From: Streptomyces sp. NBC_00353
Lineage (GTDB): Bacteria; Actinomycetota; Actinomycetes; Streptomycetales; Streptomycetaceae
Direction of reading: 5' to 3'
Assembly: GCF_036108815.1 (NCBI RefSeq)
Contig: NZ_CP107985.1
Span: forward strand, 5,022,001 to 5,086,000
DNA: 64,000 nt
Both the position numbers and the translations under genes were made by a program. Positions 56,328-64,000 of this stretch are shown piece after piece (positions within the stretch are counted from its first letter, which is position 1; every line of letters starts with the position of its first letter). The notes beneath the pieces were generated by a model that saw only the letters and a list, made by a program, of their open reading frames with translations, was not told the origin of the DNA and searched no databases.

Positions 56328-56861
56328 TTACGAGAGGTCCAATTTCTTGCGGTAGTCGCGCCAGCGGTCCATCAGGCCGATCAGCTCCGTCTGCAGGAAC
56401 TCGAAGAACTCCGCCGTCTCCGTGAGCCGCGCACCGGCAGGCGTGTCCTGGCCCAGGGTGCGTGCGCCTTCTCTGAGGGTGTGCTCCCAGCGGGTCAGGA
56501 CCCGGTCGCGGCTGGCGAAGGTGGCGTACCAGATCTCGTTGTGCAGGCGGTAGCGGTCCCGGCGCGAGCCGGGGTCGCGCTCGCGGCCGACCATGCTGAC
56601 CTGGGTGAGGTAGTTGATCGCCCCGGACACCGCCGCCGGGCTGATCTGCAGCTGTTCGCTGAGCTCCGCCGAGGTCATGGAGCCGTCGTCGTCCGCCAGC
56701 AGCGCGGCGAAGACGCGGGACGCCATCCGCTGCATGCCCGCCTCGGTCATATCGGCCGCGAAACGCTCCACGAACCGCGACACGGCCTCCTCGTCGCGGC
56801 CCTGCTCGGGTTCGCTCCCGGGTTCGTGCGCACGTCCGTCTGCGCCGGTTTCGCTGCTCAT
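56328..56861 (-). CDS. GbsR/MarR-type winged-helix regulator
   Basis: 177 residues from ATG 56861. A disordered acidic head leads to the winged helix AGMQRMASRVFAALLADDDG, SMTSAELSEQLQISPAAVSG and the wing RERDPGSRRDRYRL. A C-terminal helix pair (AEFFEFLQTELIGLMDRWRD) serves dimerisation. It diverges from an ABC exporter operon and probably represses it through the inverted repeat at 56939-56954. Confidence 0.88.
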   Translation of the reverse strand: MSSETGADGRAHEPGSEPEQGRDEEAVSRFVERFAADMTEAGMQRMASRVFAALLADDDGSMTSAELSEQLQISPAAVSGAINYLTQVSMVGRERDPGSRRDRYRLHNEIWYATFASRDRVLTRWEHTLREGARTLGQDTPAGARLTETAEFFEFLQTELIGLMDRWRDYRKKLDLS

Positions 56862-56933
56862 CGCCCCATCGTCTCCCCTGGAATTCCGGCGGGTCCCCCG
56901 GCCCCGGACCACACCTTGACTTTATATGCTTCC

Positions 56934-56962
56934 TTAACTTCACAACTTTGTGAAAGTAGCGT
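56934..56962 (+). promoter_or_regulatory. Operator and promoter of the ABC exporter operon
   Basis: TTCACAA-CT-TTGTGAA (56939-56954) is a perfect inverted repeat. It is covered by a plausible rightward promoter, TTAACT (56934-56939) and TAGCGT (56957-56962), 17 bases apart. A regulator bound there would block RNA polymerase. This is the probable site of the adjacent GbsR/MarR protein. Confidence 0.6.
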
Positions 56963-56974
56963 ACGTTCAGAAAC

Positions 56975-57898
56975 ATGACGAAGGCAATCACCGTGGCCGG
57001 ACTGCACAAGTCGTTCGGGCGGACGCACGCACTGGACGGCCTCGACCTCGCGGTCGAGACCGGTGAGGTCCATGGCTTCCTCGGGCCCAACGGTTCCGGG
57101 AAGTCCACCACCATCCGGGTTCTGCTGGGCCTGCTGCGGGCAGACTCCGGCGCCGCCCAGCTGCTCGGCCGGGACCCGTGGAAGGACGCGGTCGAGCTGC
57201 ACCGCCGGGTGGCGTACGTCCCCGGTGACGTCACCCTGTGGCGCAACCTCTCCGGCGGCGAGGTGATCGACCTGTACGGGCGGCTGCGCGGCGGCGGCCT
57301 CGACAAGCAGCGGCGCGCCGACCTCATCGAACGGTTCGAGCTGGACCCCACCAAGAAGGGGCGGACGTACTCCAAGGGCAACCGCCAGAAGGTCGCCCTG
57401 GTCGCCGCACTCGCATCCGACGTCGACCTGCTGATCCTGGACGAGCCGACCTCCGGGCTCGACCCGCTGATGGAGGAGGTCTTCACGGACTGCGTGCGGG
57501 AGGCCGCCCGCGAACGCGGCCAGACCGTACTGCTCTCCTCGCACATCCTGAGCGAGATCGAGACACTCTGCGATCGCGTCAGCATCATCCGCAAGGGCGT
57601 CACGGTCGAGACCGGGTCCCTCGCGGACCTGCGCCACCTGACCCGTACCAGCGTCACCGCCGAACTGGCCGCCGCACCGAACGGGCTCGCCCAGTTGCCC
57701 GGCGTCCATGACCTCGACGTCCAGGGCAGGCGGGTACGGCTGCAGGTGGACACCGACAAGCTCGACGCCGTGCTGCGTTCGCTCACCACCTCGGGCGTAC
57801 GGTCGCTGACCAGCACCCCGCCCACCCTGGAGGAGCTGTTCCTCCGGCACTACCAGGACGATGCGGCCACGGTCCCGGAAGAGGCGATGTCGCGATGA
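56975..57898 (+). CDS. ABC exporter, ATP-binding subunit
   Basis: 307 residues from ATG 56975. Motifs are Walker A LGPNGSGKSTT (about 37-47), a divergent signature YSKGNRQKVALVAALA in place of LSGGQ, and Walker B LLILDEPTSGLDP, followed by the H-loop SSHILSEIE. The C-terminal accessory region (about 230-300) fits the DrrA/antibiotic-exporter type. The stop overlaps the permease start (ATGA at 57895-57898), so both subunits are made in equal amounts. Confidence 0.93.
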   Translation: MTKAITVAGLHKSFGRTHALDGLDLAVETGEVHGFLGPNGSGKSTTIRVLLGLLRADSGAAQLLGRDPWKDAVELHRRVAYVPGDVTLWRNLSGGEVIDLYGRLRGGGLDKQRRADLIERFELDPTKKGRTYSKGNRQKVALVAALASDVDLLILDEPTSGLDPLMEEVFTDCVREAARERGQTVLLSSHILSEIETLCDRVSIIRKGVTVETGSLADLRHLTRTSVTAELAAAPNGLAQLPGVHDLDVQGRRVRLQVDTDKLDAVLRSLTTSGVRSLTSTPPTLEELFLRHYQDDAATVPEEAMSR

Positions 57899-59496
57899 CC
57901 GCGGAACTCGCGGTACGCCGCGGCGGTGCCGGGCAACTCACGGGAATCACCCCGCTGTTCAGGCTCGCTCTGCGCCGGGACCGCATCATGCTTCCGGTGT
58001 GGGTCCTCGTGCTCACCCTGATGGTCGTCAGCGGCGGCTCGTCGATCGAGCAGCTCTACGACACTCCGGCCGCCCGCGCCGAGGTCGCCGCGTCCATGAG
58101 CGCGAACAGCTCCTTGCGCTCCATGTACGGACCGGTCTTCGGCGACTCGATCGGAGGTCTGGTGGCCTGGCGGTTCGGCGTCCTCGCCGCCACACTGGCC
58201 GCCGTGATGAGCCTGATCATCGTCATCCGGCACACCCGCGAGGAGGAGGAGACGGGCCGTCAGGAACTGCTCTCCTCAGCAATGGTGGGGCGGCGCGCCC
58301 CCCTGACATCGGCGTTGCTCACCGCCCTGGCCGCCAACGCGCTGGTCACGCTGTTCATCACGGGCGGCCTCGCCGGACAGGGCGGAACAGGAGCGCTGGC
58401 ACTCGGGCTCGCCGTCGGCGCTACCGGAATGCTCTTCGCGACGATGGCGGCGATCGTCGCGCAGCTCACCGAGAGCGCGCGGCTCGCCAAGGGGATGACG
58501 GGCGGCGTGCTCGGCCTCGCCTTCCTGCTGCGGGCGGCCGGAGACTCCGGCGCGAACGACGGGTCGTCCGTACTGACCTGGCTGTCGCCGATCGGCTGGG
58601 CCGAGAACATGCGACCGTACGCCGGCGAGCGCTGGTGGGTGCTGCTGCTTTTCGTGGCGGCAGTCGCGGCTCAGGCCGCGGCCGCGTACACACTGGCCGG
58701 GCGGCGCGACATCGGCATGGGCTTCCTCCCGGCCCGTCCGGGCCCGGCCGAGGGCCGACTCGCCACCGCGGGTGGCCTGGCCCGGCGGCTGCAGCGCGGC
58801 ACGCTGCTCGGCTGGACCGCGGGCTTCGCCGTCGCGGGCGTCGTCTTCGGTGGCATGGCCGAGGGTGCGGCCGACCTGGTGGGTGACAACGAGCAGGCCA
58901 AGGAGATCTTCGCGCGGATGGGCGGACAGGAGGGCATGACCCAGGCCTTCCTGGCCACGATGGTCGGGATGCTGGGGATGATGGCCGCGTTGTATGTGGT
59001 GGCATCGATCCTCCGCCTGCACAGTGAGGAAACCTCGCAGCGCGCCGAACCGCTGCTCGCGAACCGCCTGGGGCGGTTGCGGTGGGCAGCCGGGCACCTG
59101 GTGATCGCGTTCGGCGGCGCGGTGGCCATCATGCTGGTCGGCGGGCTCGGTCTGGCCGTCGGATACGGCGACGAGTTCGGCGCGGTGCTCGGGGCGTCGC
59201 TGGTCCAGGTGCCCGCGATCTGGCTCCTCGGCGGTCTGGCGGTCCTGCTGTACGGAGCGCTTCCCAAAGCGGCTCCGGCGGCGTGGGGTGTGGTGGGAGC
59301 GTGCCTGCTGATCGGCTGGATCGGCCCGGCGCTCGACCTGCCCCGGTCAGTGATGAACCTGTCGCCCTTCGGTCATCTGCCGAAGCTGCCGGGCACCGAG
59401 ATGCAGTGGGCTCCGGTGCTGCTGCTCACCGCGATGGCGGTGGCGCTGACGGGCGCGGGACTGGCGGCGCTGCGGCGACGCGACCTCCTGACCTGA
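57895..59496 (+). CDS. ABC exporter, permease subunit
   Basis: 533 residues with about 12 predicted membrane helices in two halves, as in fused ABC-2 permeases. Clear segments include IMLPVWVLVLTLMVVSGGSS, LAANALVTLFITGGLAG, LGWTAGFAVAGVVFGGM and VLGASLVQVPAIWLLGG. Conserved EEETGRQELLSSAMVGRR and EETSQRAEPLLANRLGR loops, one per half, are marks of the fused tetronasin/polyketide-exporter type. It probably pumps an antibiotic or lipid-like compound out. It is translationally coupled to the ATPase gene and followed by a hairpin at 59501-59520. Confidence 0.9.
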   Translation: MTAELAVRRGGAGQLTGITPLFRLALRRDRIMLPVWVLVLTLMVVSGGSSIEQLYDTPAARAEVAASMSANSSLRSMYGPVFGDSIGGLVAWRFGVLAATLAAVMSLIIVIRHTREEEETGRQELLSSAMVGRRAPLTSALLTALAANALVTLFITGGLAGQGGTGALALGLAVGATGMLFATMAAIVAQLTESARLAKGMTGGVLGLAFLLRAAGDSGANDGSSVLTWLSPIGWAENMRPYAGERWWVLLLFVAAVAAQAAAAYTLAGRRDIGMGFLPARPGPAEGRLATAGGLARRLQRGTLLGWTAGFAVAGVVFGGMAEGAADLVGDNEQAKEIFARMGGQEGMTQAFLATMVGMLGMMAALYVVASILRLHSEETSQRAEPLLANRLGRLRWAAGHLVIAFGGAVAIMLVGGLGLAVGYGDEFGAVLGASLVQVPAIWLLGGLAVLLYGALPKAAPAAWGVVGACLLIGWIGPALDLPRSVMNLSPFGHLPKLPGTEMQWAPVLLLTAMAVALTGAGLAALRRRDLLT

Positions 59497-59500
59497 GCAA

Positions 59501-59520
59501 CGGTCCGGCCGGTCGGACCG
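59501..59520 (+). terminator. Terminator after the exporter operon
   Basis: CGGTCCG / CGGACCG (59501-59507 and 59514-59520), five bases after the stop. Confidence 0.55.
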
Positions 59521-59732
59521 AGTCCGGCTGAACCGCGTGCACGGCCGGACCTCCATGCGGCCGGCCCCCGGAGGGGCAGAACTCTTCCCGGGGCGGGCCG
59601 CTCCTCCCGCGAGGCACGTGCGGCCGGGCCCTGCGCCGTGCGCTCACCGCCTTCGGTGTCGCCTTCGACGTCCTGGACGGACCGCGCCTCGCGAGCGGCC
59701 CGGGGTGCTGAGCGGCGTTCGGCGGCTTCCCG

Positions 59733-60962
59733 TCACAGCTCCACGCGCAGCTCCTTCACGCCCCTGATCACGTAACCCGGGTTCCACTCCGGCTCGGCCG
59801 CCAGCCGCATCCCGGGCGCCCGGCGCAGCAACTCGCTGAAGGAAGCCGAGAGTTCGACCCGGGCCAGCGGCGCGCCCAGGCAGAAGTGGATGCCGGCGCC
59901 GAACGAGACGTGCGGATTCTCCCGCCGGGACAGGTCCAGCGTCTCCGGGTCCGTGAAGCGGGCCGGGTCGCGGTTGGCGGAGCCGAAGAGCAGGGCCACC
60001 TCCGAGCCGCGCGGGATGACCGTGCCGTCGATCTCGATGTCGTCGAGGACCCAGCGCTCGAACATCTGCAACGGAGTGTCGTACCGCAGCAACTCCTCCA
60101 CGGCCGTGGGCAGCAGCCCGTGGTCGGCGCGCAGGGCCGCCAGCTGCTCGGGATGGCGCAACAGCGTCCACCAGCCGTTGACGGTGGTGTTGACCGTCGC
60201 CTCGTGTCCCGCGTTCAGCAGCAGCACGCAGGTGGAGACCATCTCCTGCTCGCTCAGCCGCTCCCCCTCGTCGTGCGCGGCGATGAGCGCGGAGATCAGA
60301 TCCGTACCGGGGTTCTTGCGGCGCTCCGCGATCAGCTCCCGCAGATAGGCGGAGAATTCCACCGAGGCGCGAACGGCGGCGCTCGCGGTCTCCTCGGACG
60401 GGTTCAGTTCGAACATCCCGCAGATCGCCGCCGACCAGGGCCGCAGCGGAGCGCGGTCGGACGCGGGGATGCCCAGCATCTCGGCGATGACGGCGACGGG
60501 CAGCGGTTCGGCGACCGCGGTGAGCAGGTCGCCGCCGCCCGCCTCGACGAAGCTGTCGACCAGCTCGGCGGCCAGCCGCCGCACCGTCGGGACGAGCCGC
60601 TCCACCGTACGCGGGGTGAATGCCTTGGAGACCAGGCGCCGGATCCGGGTGTGGTCGGGGGCCTCCAGATCGAGGAGCCCCTGCCCGTTGAGGGTGGTGA
60701 AGGGCTCGTACGCGGCGGGCGGGGGCGTGCGGCCGAACTCCTCGTGGGTGAAGCGGTGCAGATAGGTGCGGCCCAGGCGCCGGTCCCGCAGCAGCGCCGA
60801 CACATCGGCGTGGTGCGGGACGAGCCACTGGTCCGTGGGCTCGAACCGGTGCACCCTGCCGGTGGCCCGCAGCGCGGCGTAGGCGGGGTACGGGTCGGCG
60901 ACGAACGCCGGCGACCAGGGATCGAACGAAGCGGCGGACTCGGGCTGGGGAGACGGGTGCAT
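59733..60962 (-). CDS. Cytochrome P450 (CYP)
   Basis: 409 residues from ATG 60962. The haem loop FGAGIHFCLGAPLARVE holds the ligand Cys361. The I-helix oxygen-activation motif is LNAGHEATVN, the ExxR motif EELLR and the R of the ERR triad FERWV. HTRIRRLVSKAFTPR is the C-helix region. It is a soluble bacterial class I P450 that needs separate ferredoxin and reductase; no ferredoxin gene is next to it. The substrate is unknown. It is monocistronic, with 236 bases and no clear gene before the exporter stop. Confidence 0.93.
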   Translation of the reverse strand: MHPSPQPESAASFDPWSPAFVADPYPAYAALRATGRVHRFEPTDQWLVPHHADVSALLRDRRLGRTYLHRFTHEEFGRTPPPAAYEPFTTLNGQGLLDLEAPDHTRIRRLVSKAFTPRTVERLVPTVRRLAAELVDSFVEAGGGDLLTAVAEPLPVAVIAEMLGIPASDRAPLRPWSAAICGMFELNPSEETASAAVRASVEFSAYLRELIAERRKNPGTDLISALIAAHDEGERLSEQEMVSTCVLLLNAGHEATVNTTVNGWWTLLRHPEQLAALRADHGLLPTAVEELLRYDTPLQMFERWVLDDIEIDGTVIPRGSEVALLFGSANRDPARFTDPETLDLSRRENPHVSFGAGIHFCLGAPLARVELSASFSELLRRAPGMRLAAEPEWNPGYVIRGVKELRVEL

Positions 60963-60999
60963 GGAAGGACGCTAGCCGCCCGCCCGCCGGTGCGGCGGC

Positions 61000-61662
61000 T
61001 CAGGCCGGGGTGACCAGCCGCGCCTCGTACGCGAACACCGCCGCCTGCGTACGGTCCCGCAGCCCCAGCTTCACCAGGATGCGGCTCACATGCGTCTTGA
61101 TGGTGGACTCGGCGACCACCAGGTGCGAGGCGATCTCCGCGTTCGACAGGCCCTGCGCGATGAGGACGAGCACTTCCGTCTCGCGCTCCGTCAGATCGCC
61201 GATCCGGGCGAGCGCGGGCGTCCGCGGGGCCCCGGCGAGCCGGGAGAACTCGGTGATCAGCCGCTTCGTGACGGTCGGTGCCAGCAGCGCCTCCCCGGCC
61301 GCCACCACCCGTACCCCGTCGGCGAGCTGGCGGGCGGAGGCGTCCTTCAGCAGAAACCCGGACGCCCCGGCGCGCAGCGCCTGGTACACGTACTCGTCGA
61401 GGTCGAACGTGGTCAGCACGAGCACCTTGGCGGCCGCGTCGTTCGCGACGATCTCACGGGTCGCCTCGATGCCGTTGAGCTCCGGCATCCGGATGTCCAT
61501 CAGCACCACGTCGGGCCGCAGCGCGGCGGCCTGGGCGATGGCCTGCCGGCCGTCGACGGCCTCGCCGACGACCTCGATGCCCGGCATCGCCCCCAGGAGC
61601 ACCGAGAAGCCCTCACGGACCATCATCTGGTCGTCGACGATCAGGACACGGATGTCGTTCAT
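61000..61662 (-). CDS. NarL/LuxR-type response regulator
   Basis: 220 residues from ATG 61662, which overlaps the kinase stop by four bases (ATGA). Receiver: IRVLIVDDQMMVREGF with phosphoacceptor Asp56 in VLMDIRMPELNG, and Lys at LLKDAS. The LuxR helix-turn-helix is LTERETEVLVLIAQGLSNAE followed by SESTIKTHVSRIL-type sequence. It forms a two-component pair with the adjacent kinase. Confidence 0.94.
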   Translation of the reverse strand: MNDIRVLIVDDQMMVREGFSVLLGAMPGIEVVGEAVDGRQAIAQAAALRPDVVLMDIRMPELNGIEATREIVANDAAAKVLVLTTFDLDEYVYQALRAGASGFLLKDASARQLADGVRVVAAGEALLAPTVTKRLITEFSRLAGAPRTPALARIGDLTERETEVLVLIAQGLSNAEIASHLVVAESTIKTHVSRILVKLGLRDRTQAAVFAYEARLVTPA

Positions 61663-62984
61663 GAGGTCTCGCTCTGCGTCGGTTCCTGGGCCAGGGGTAC
61701 GGGGATGAACACGACGATCTCGTACCCGCCGTCCGCCGTCGTCCCGGCGGTCATCTCGCCGTTCAGCATGGCGACCCGCTCCCGCATCCCCGTGATGCCG
61801 TGACCGGCGCCCGGCGAGGGCTTCACCGGACCGGTCGGCGGCCCGTTGACGACCCGCAGCCCGAGCCCGCCGAGCACATAGCCGATCTCGACCTTGGCGG
61901 CGGCGCCGGGCGCGTGCCGCAACGTGTTGCTGAGGGCTTCCTGGATGATCCGGTACGCCGACAGCTCGACGCCCTGCGGCAGTTCGCGTACCGCTCCGGT
62001 GACGGTCTTCTCCACCGCCAGGCCCGCGTCCGCCACGTTGGCGAGCAGTCCGTCCAGCTCGGCGAGGGTGGGCTGCGGGGCGTCCGGCGCCTCGTAGTCC
62101 TCGGCCCGCACGACACCGAGGACCCGGCGCAGTTCGGTGAGGGCGGCGACGGCGTTCTCCCGGATGGTGACGAAGGCCTGCTCCAGCTCGGGCGGCGGGT
62201 TCTCCACCCGGTACGGGGCGGCCTCGGCCTGGATCGCGACGACCGACATGTGGTGGGCGACCACGTCGTGCAGCTCGCGGGCGATGGTGGTGCGCTCCTC
62301 CAGCAGCGTGCGCCGGTCGCGTTCCACGGCGGTGACGGTGCGCTGCACGGTCACCTCGCGCTCCGCCTCCCGGCGGGTCTGCACGACGGTCACCACGAGC
62401 AGGGCGAACGCGGAGGCCACGGCCATCGGCCCGGTGGTCGACGAGTAGTGCCAGCCGAAGTTCTCCAGGAAGGTACCGAGCACCACGGTCAGGACCCACA
62501 TCCAGGCGGCGGTACGCGGCCGGGTCCGGGCCGCGACCACGACGAGCACCACCAGGTGCGAGAGGAACATGCTCGGCACCCACGGCCAGTCGCCACCGGT
62601 GATCACGGCTGTCACCGGAGTGAGCGCCATCGACATCCAGAACGCGCCGACCGGCCGGAACAGCGTCATCACGACGGTCAGCGCCGGGAGCAGCCCGGTC
62701 AGGATGATCTCGATCCCGGACCAGATCCCGGAGCCGTCCGCCGAGCCGATGCCTATGCCTATGAGGGCCGTGATCAGCGCGGCCAGCCCGACCAGCGCGT
62801 GCGGCGTCCGGGCGGCCCGCGCGCGCATCCGCTCGGACAGCCGCCGGGTCAGCGCCCCGTCGGTCCGCATGGGCGCCAGCGGACGGTAGGCGAACGCATC
62901 GTGGAAGAGGTCCTGCCGCAGGCCGCCTATCGCCCCTGCGGCCAGCCGGAACTCGGGGCTTCTGGTCTTGGTGGTCTCGGTCAC
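61659..62984 (-). CDS. Membrane sensor histidine kinase
   Basis: 441 residues from GTG 62984. Four to five membrane helices (about 65-190) precede a coiled-coil dimerisation domain. The phosphoacceptor is His239 in ARELHDVVAHHM (HisKA_3), followed by the ATPase boxes EALSNTLRHAPG (N box) and GHGITGMRERV (G box). TACCTT ends six bases before the GTG, so the message may be leaderless. The signal is unknown; the ABC exporter and P450 next door may be its targets. Confidence 0.92.
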   Translation of the reverse strand: MTETTKTRSPEFRLAAGAIGGLRQDLFHDAFAYRPLAPMRTDGALTRRLSERMRARAARTPHALVGLAALITALIGIGIGSADGSGIWSGIEIILTGLLPALTVVMTLFRPVGAFWMSMALTPVTAVITGGDWPWVPSMFLSHLVVLVVVAARTRPRTAAWMWVLTVVLGTFLENFGWHYSSTTGPMAVASAFALLVVTVVQTRREAEREVTVQRTVTAVERDRRTLLEERTTIARELHDVVAHHMSVVAIQAEAAPYRVENPPPELEQAFVTIRENAVAALTELRRVLGVVRAEDYEAPDAPQPTLAELDGLLANVADAGLAVEKTVTGAVRELPQGVELSAYRIIQEALSNTLRHAPGAAAKVEIGYVLGGLGLRVVNGPPTGPVKPSPGAGHGITGMRERVAMLNGEMTAGTTADGGYEIVVFIPVPLAQEPTQSETS

Positions 62985-63115
62985 GCTCCCAAGGTAGGCG
63001 GCCGGGCGCACCACGTCGTCAGCAGTGATACGGATCCTGCGGCGTCCATCGCAAGGACTACTGGACCCGGGAAATCACTGACAAATGCGACCGCCGGGTG
63101 CCCTCGGCGCCCCCT

Positions 63116-63991
63116 TCACCACGCCAGCTGGGCGATCTCCTCCGCCACCACCGCGCACGCGTCCGCCGCCGGATCGATCAACGGGAAGTGCCCGACCTCC
63201 TCCAGCAGCGTCAGCCCCACCGTCTCGCCCGCCTTGGCCGCCGCGTCCACGAACGCCTCGGCGACCGCGTGCGGCACGGTCAGATCGGTGCGTCCCTGTA
63301 CGACCGCGGTGGCGATACCGGTCGGCAGCAGCGCGGCCGGATCGGCGTACGGGCTCCGCGCGGCGAAGTCCTCTTCCCTCCCCAGGAGTTGCCCCACCGC
63401 GCCGGAGCAGACATCCAGCTCCACCGCCGTGCCGAAGTCGGCGATCGGCGCGAGGGCGACGACCCCGCGCAGCGGCGGCGCCGCGGCAAGCCGCCATGGT
63501 GACCCCTGCGGCAGTACGTGCCGGGCCGCGGCCCACAGCGCCAGCTGACCGCCCGCGGAGTGCCCGGTGACGACGACCCGTCGCGCATCGGCCTCCGGAA
63601 GCGCGACGGCCAGCAGCCCGGGCAGCGCGTCCATCGCCGCGGCGACATCGTCGAACGTCTCCGGCCAACGGCCGGCGACCGGACCGGAACCCCGCTGCTG
63701 CGGGAGCTCGCTGCCGCGCCGGTACTCGACGTTGGCGACGGCGAAACCGCGCCGGGCCAGGAAGTCCGCGAACGGCGTCACATGGAGCCGGTCGTACGGC
63801 CCCCGCCACGCACCACCGTGCAGGACGACCACGACGGGCGCCCCGGCCCGCCCGTCGCGCGGGGCGTAGAAGTCGATCACCTGGTCGGGATGGTCGCCGT
63901 AGGCGGCCGAGGCGTCGGGGGCGACGGCCGGATGCGAGAAGGCCGACTCGGTCTCGACTGCGTCCCGATCACGCGCGGCGGAATCCGACAT
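63116..63991 (-). CDS. Alpha/beta hydrolase (esterase/kynurenine-formamidase-like)
   Basis: 291 residues from ATG 63991. The oxyanion HGGAW motif (about 59-63), nucleophile Ser in VTGHSAGGQLALW, acid Asp in QGRTDLTVP and His in EVGHFPLIDP complete the triad. There is no signal peptide. The form resembles arylformamidase/esterase D-like hydrolases, which cut small esters or N-formylkynurenine. No tryptophan-catabolic neighbour is visible in the window. Confidence 0.85.
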   Translation of the reverse strand: MSDSAARDRDAVETESAFSHPAVAPDASAAYGDHPDQVIDFYAPRDGRAGAPVVVVLHGGAWRGPYDRLHVTPFADFLARRGFAVANVEYRRGSELPQQRGSGPVAGRWPETFDDVAAAMDALPGLLAVALPEADARRVVVTGHSAGGQLALWAAARHVLPQGSPWRLAAAPPLRGVVALAPIADFGTAVELDVCSGAVGQLLGREEDFAARSPYADPAALLPTGIATAVVQGRTDLTVPHAVAEAFVDAAAKAGETVGLTLLEEVGHFPLIDPAADACAVVAEEIAQLAW

Positions 63992-64000
63992 GCTGCTCCA

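Noticed and set aside
59521..59732. Short + strand frame reading LRRALTAFGVAFDVLDGPRLA
   Set aside because: It looks vaguely protein-like but has no start, no ribosome-binding site and no family I recognise.

Overview
The window is high-G+C actinobacterial chromosome, almost certainly from a Streptomyces species. The evidence is strong third-position GC bias, frequent GTG/TTG starts, leaderless starts, TANNNT-type -10 elements, and a gene set typical of that genus: mshA, a HbhA-like protein with DUF2516 and an Xre regulator, SpoIIE-type phosphatases, membrane Ser/Thr kinases, SigJ/ECF41 and SigE-family sigma factors, a GH19 chitinase with a DasR-like site, and DUF1876. No rRNA, tRNA, CRISPR array or complete insertion sequence was seen. 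From memory, two blocks resemble conserved Streptomyces core segments: YbjN-mshA-methyltransferase-NlpC/P60-SpoIIE-DUF2516-HbhA-Xre (about 13.0-20.5 kb) and ECF sigma/anti-sigma-asd-ask-DUF5063-recR-ybaB through the kinase to purA (about 34.6-54.9 kb).

Layout. 0-3.2 kb is an accessory, decaying edge: a secreted propeller/Ig protein cut by the window edge, a DUF4265 gene broken by an in-frame TGA, the 3' end of a tyrosine integrase and the 3' end of a transposase. 3.2-13 kb holds a giant secreted FG-GAP protein, a transmembrane Ser/Thr kinase, an AraC-type regulator remnant, a small toxin-antitoxin-like pair, a lipoprotein, an APH-type kinase and a Tat-exported beta-helix protein. 13-20.5 kb carries mycothiol synthesis (mshA) and cell-envelope genes. 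20.5-25.8 kb is a probable rifamycin-response locus: a Rox-type monooxygenase diverges from a VOC protein and a UvrA-like ABC protein across a rifamycin-associated element (RAE). 26-31.7 kb has a GNAT, an ECF41 sigma factor with its likely target gene, a secreted SGNH esterase, and a frameshifted MFS exporter next to a HxlR regulator. 31.8-54.9 kb is mostly housekeeping: S9 peptidase, SURF1, sigma/anti-sigma, aspartate-family biosynthesis, RecR/YbaB, a SLATT-like membrane protein, GntR with an aminotransferase, a second kinase, a PucR regulator, a second DNA polymerase III beta-clamp paralogue, a chitinase, a PstS-like protein and PurA. 55-64 kb has a degenerate DAG-kinase-like protein, DUF1876, a GbsR/MarR regulator diverging from an ABC exporter, a P450, a two-component system and an alpha/beta hydrolase.

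The most interesting signals are regulatory. The RAE lies in a plausible rightward promoter, is followed directly by a hairpin plus T-tract terminator, and shares stem words with that terminator. A TGTCACA promoter sits between ECF41 and its oxidoreductase neighbour. Paired 12-bp chitinase repeats and a DasR-like palindrome overlap a TTGACA -35 box. A 28-bp perfect palindrome precedes the Xre-hbhA-DUF2516 operon. Two genes look recently broken: DUF4265 by a TGG-to-TGA change, and the MFS exporter by one extra base in a homopolymer.
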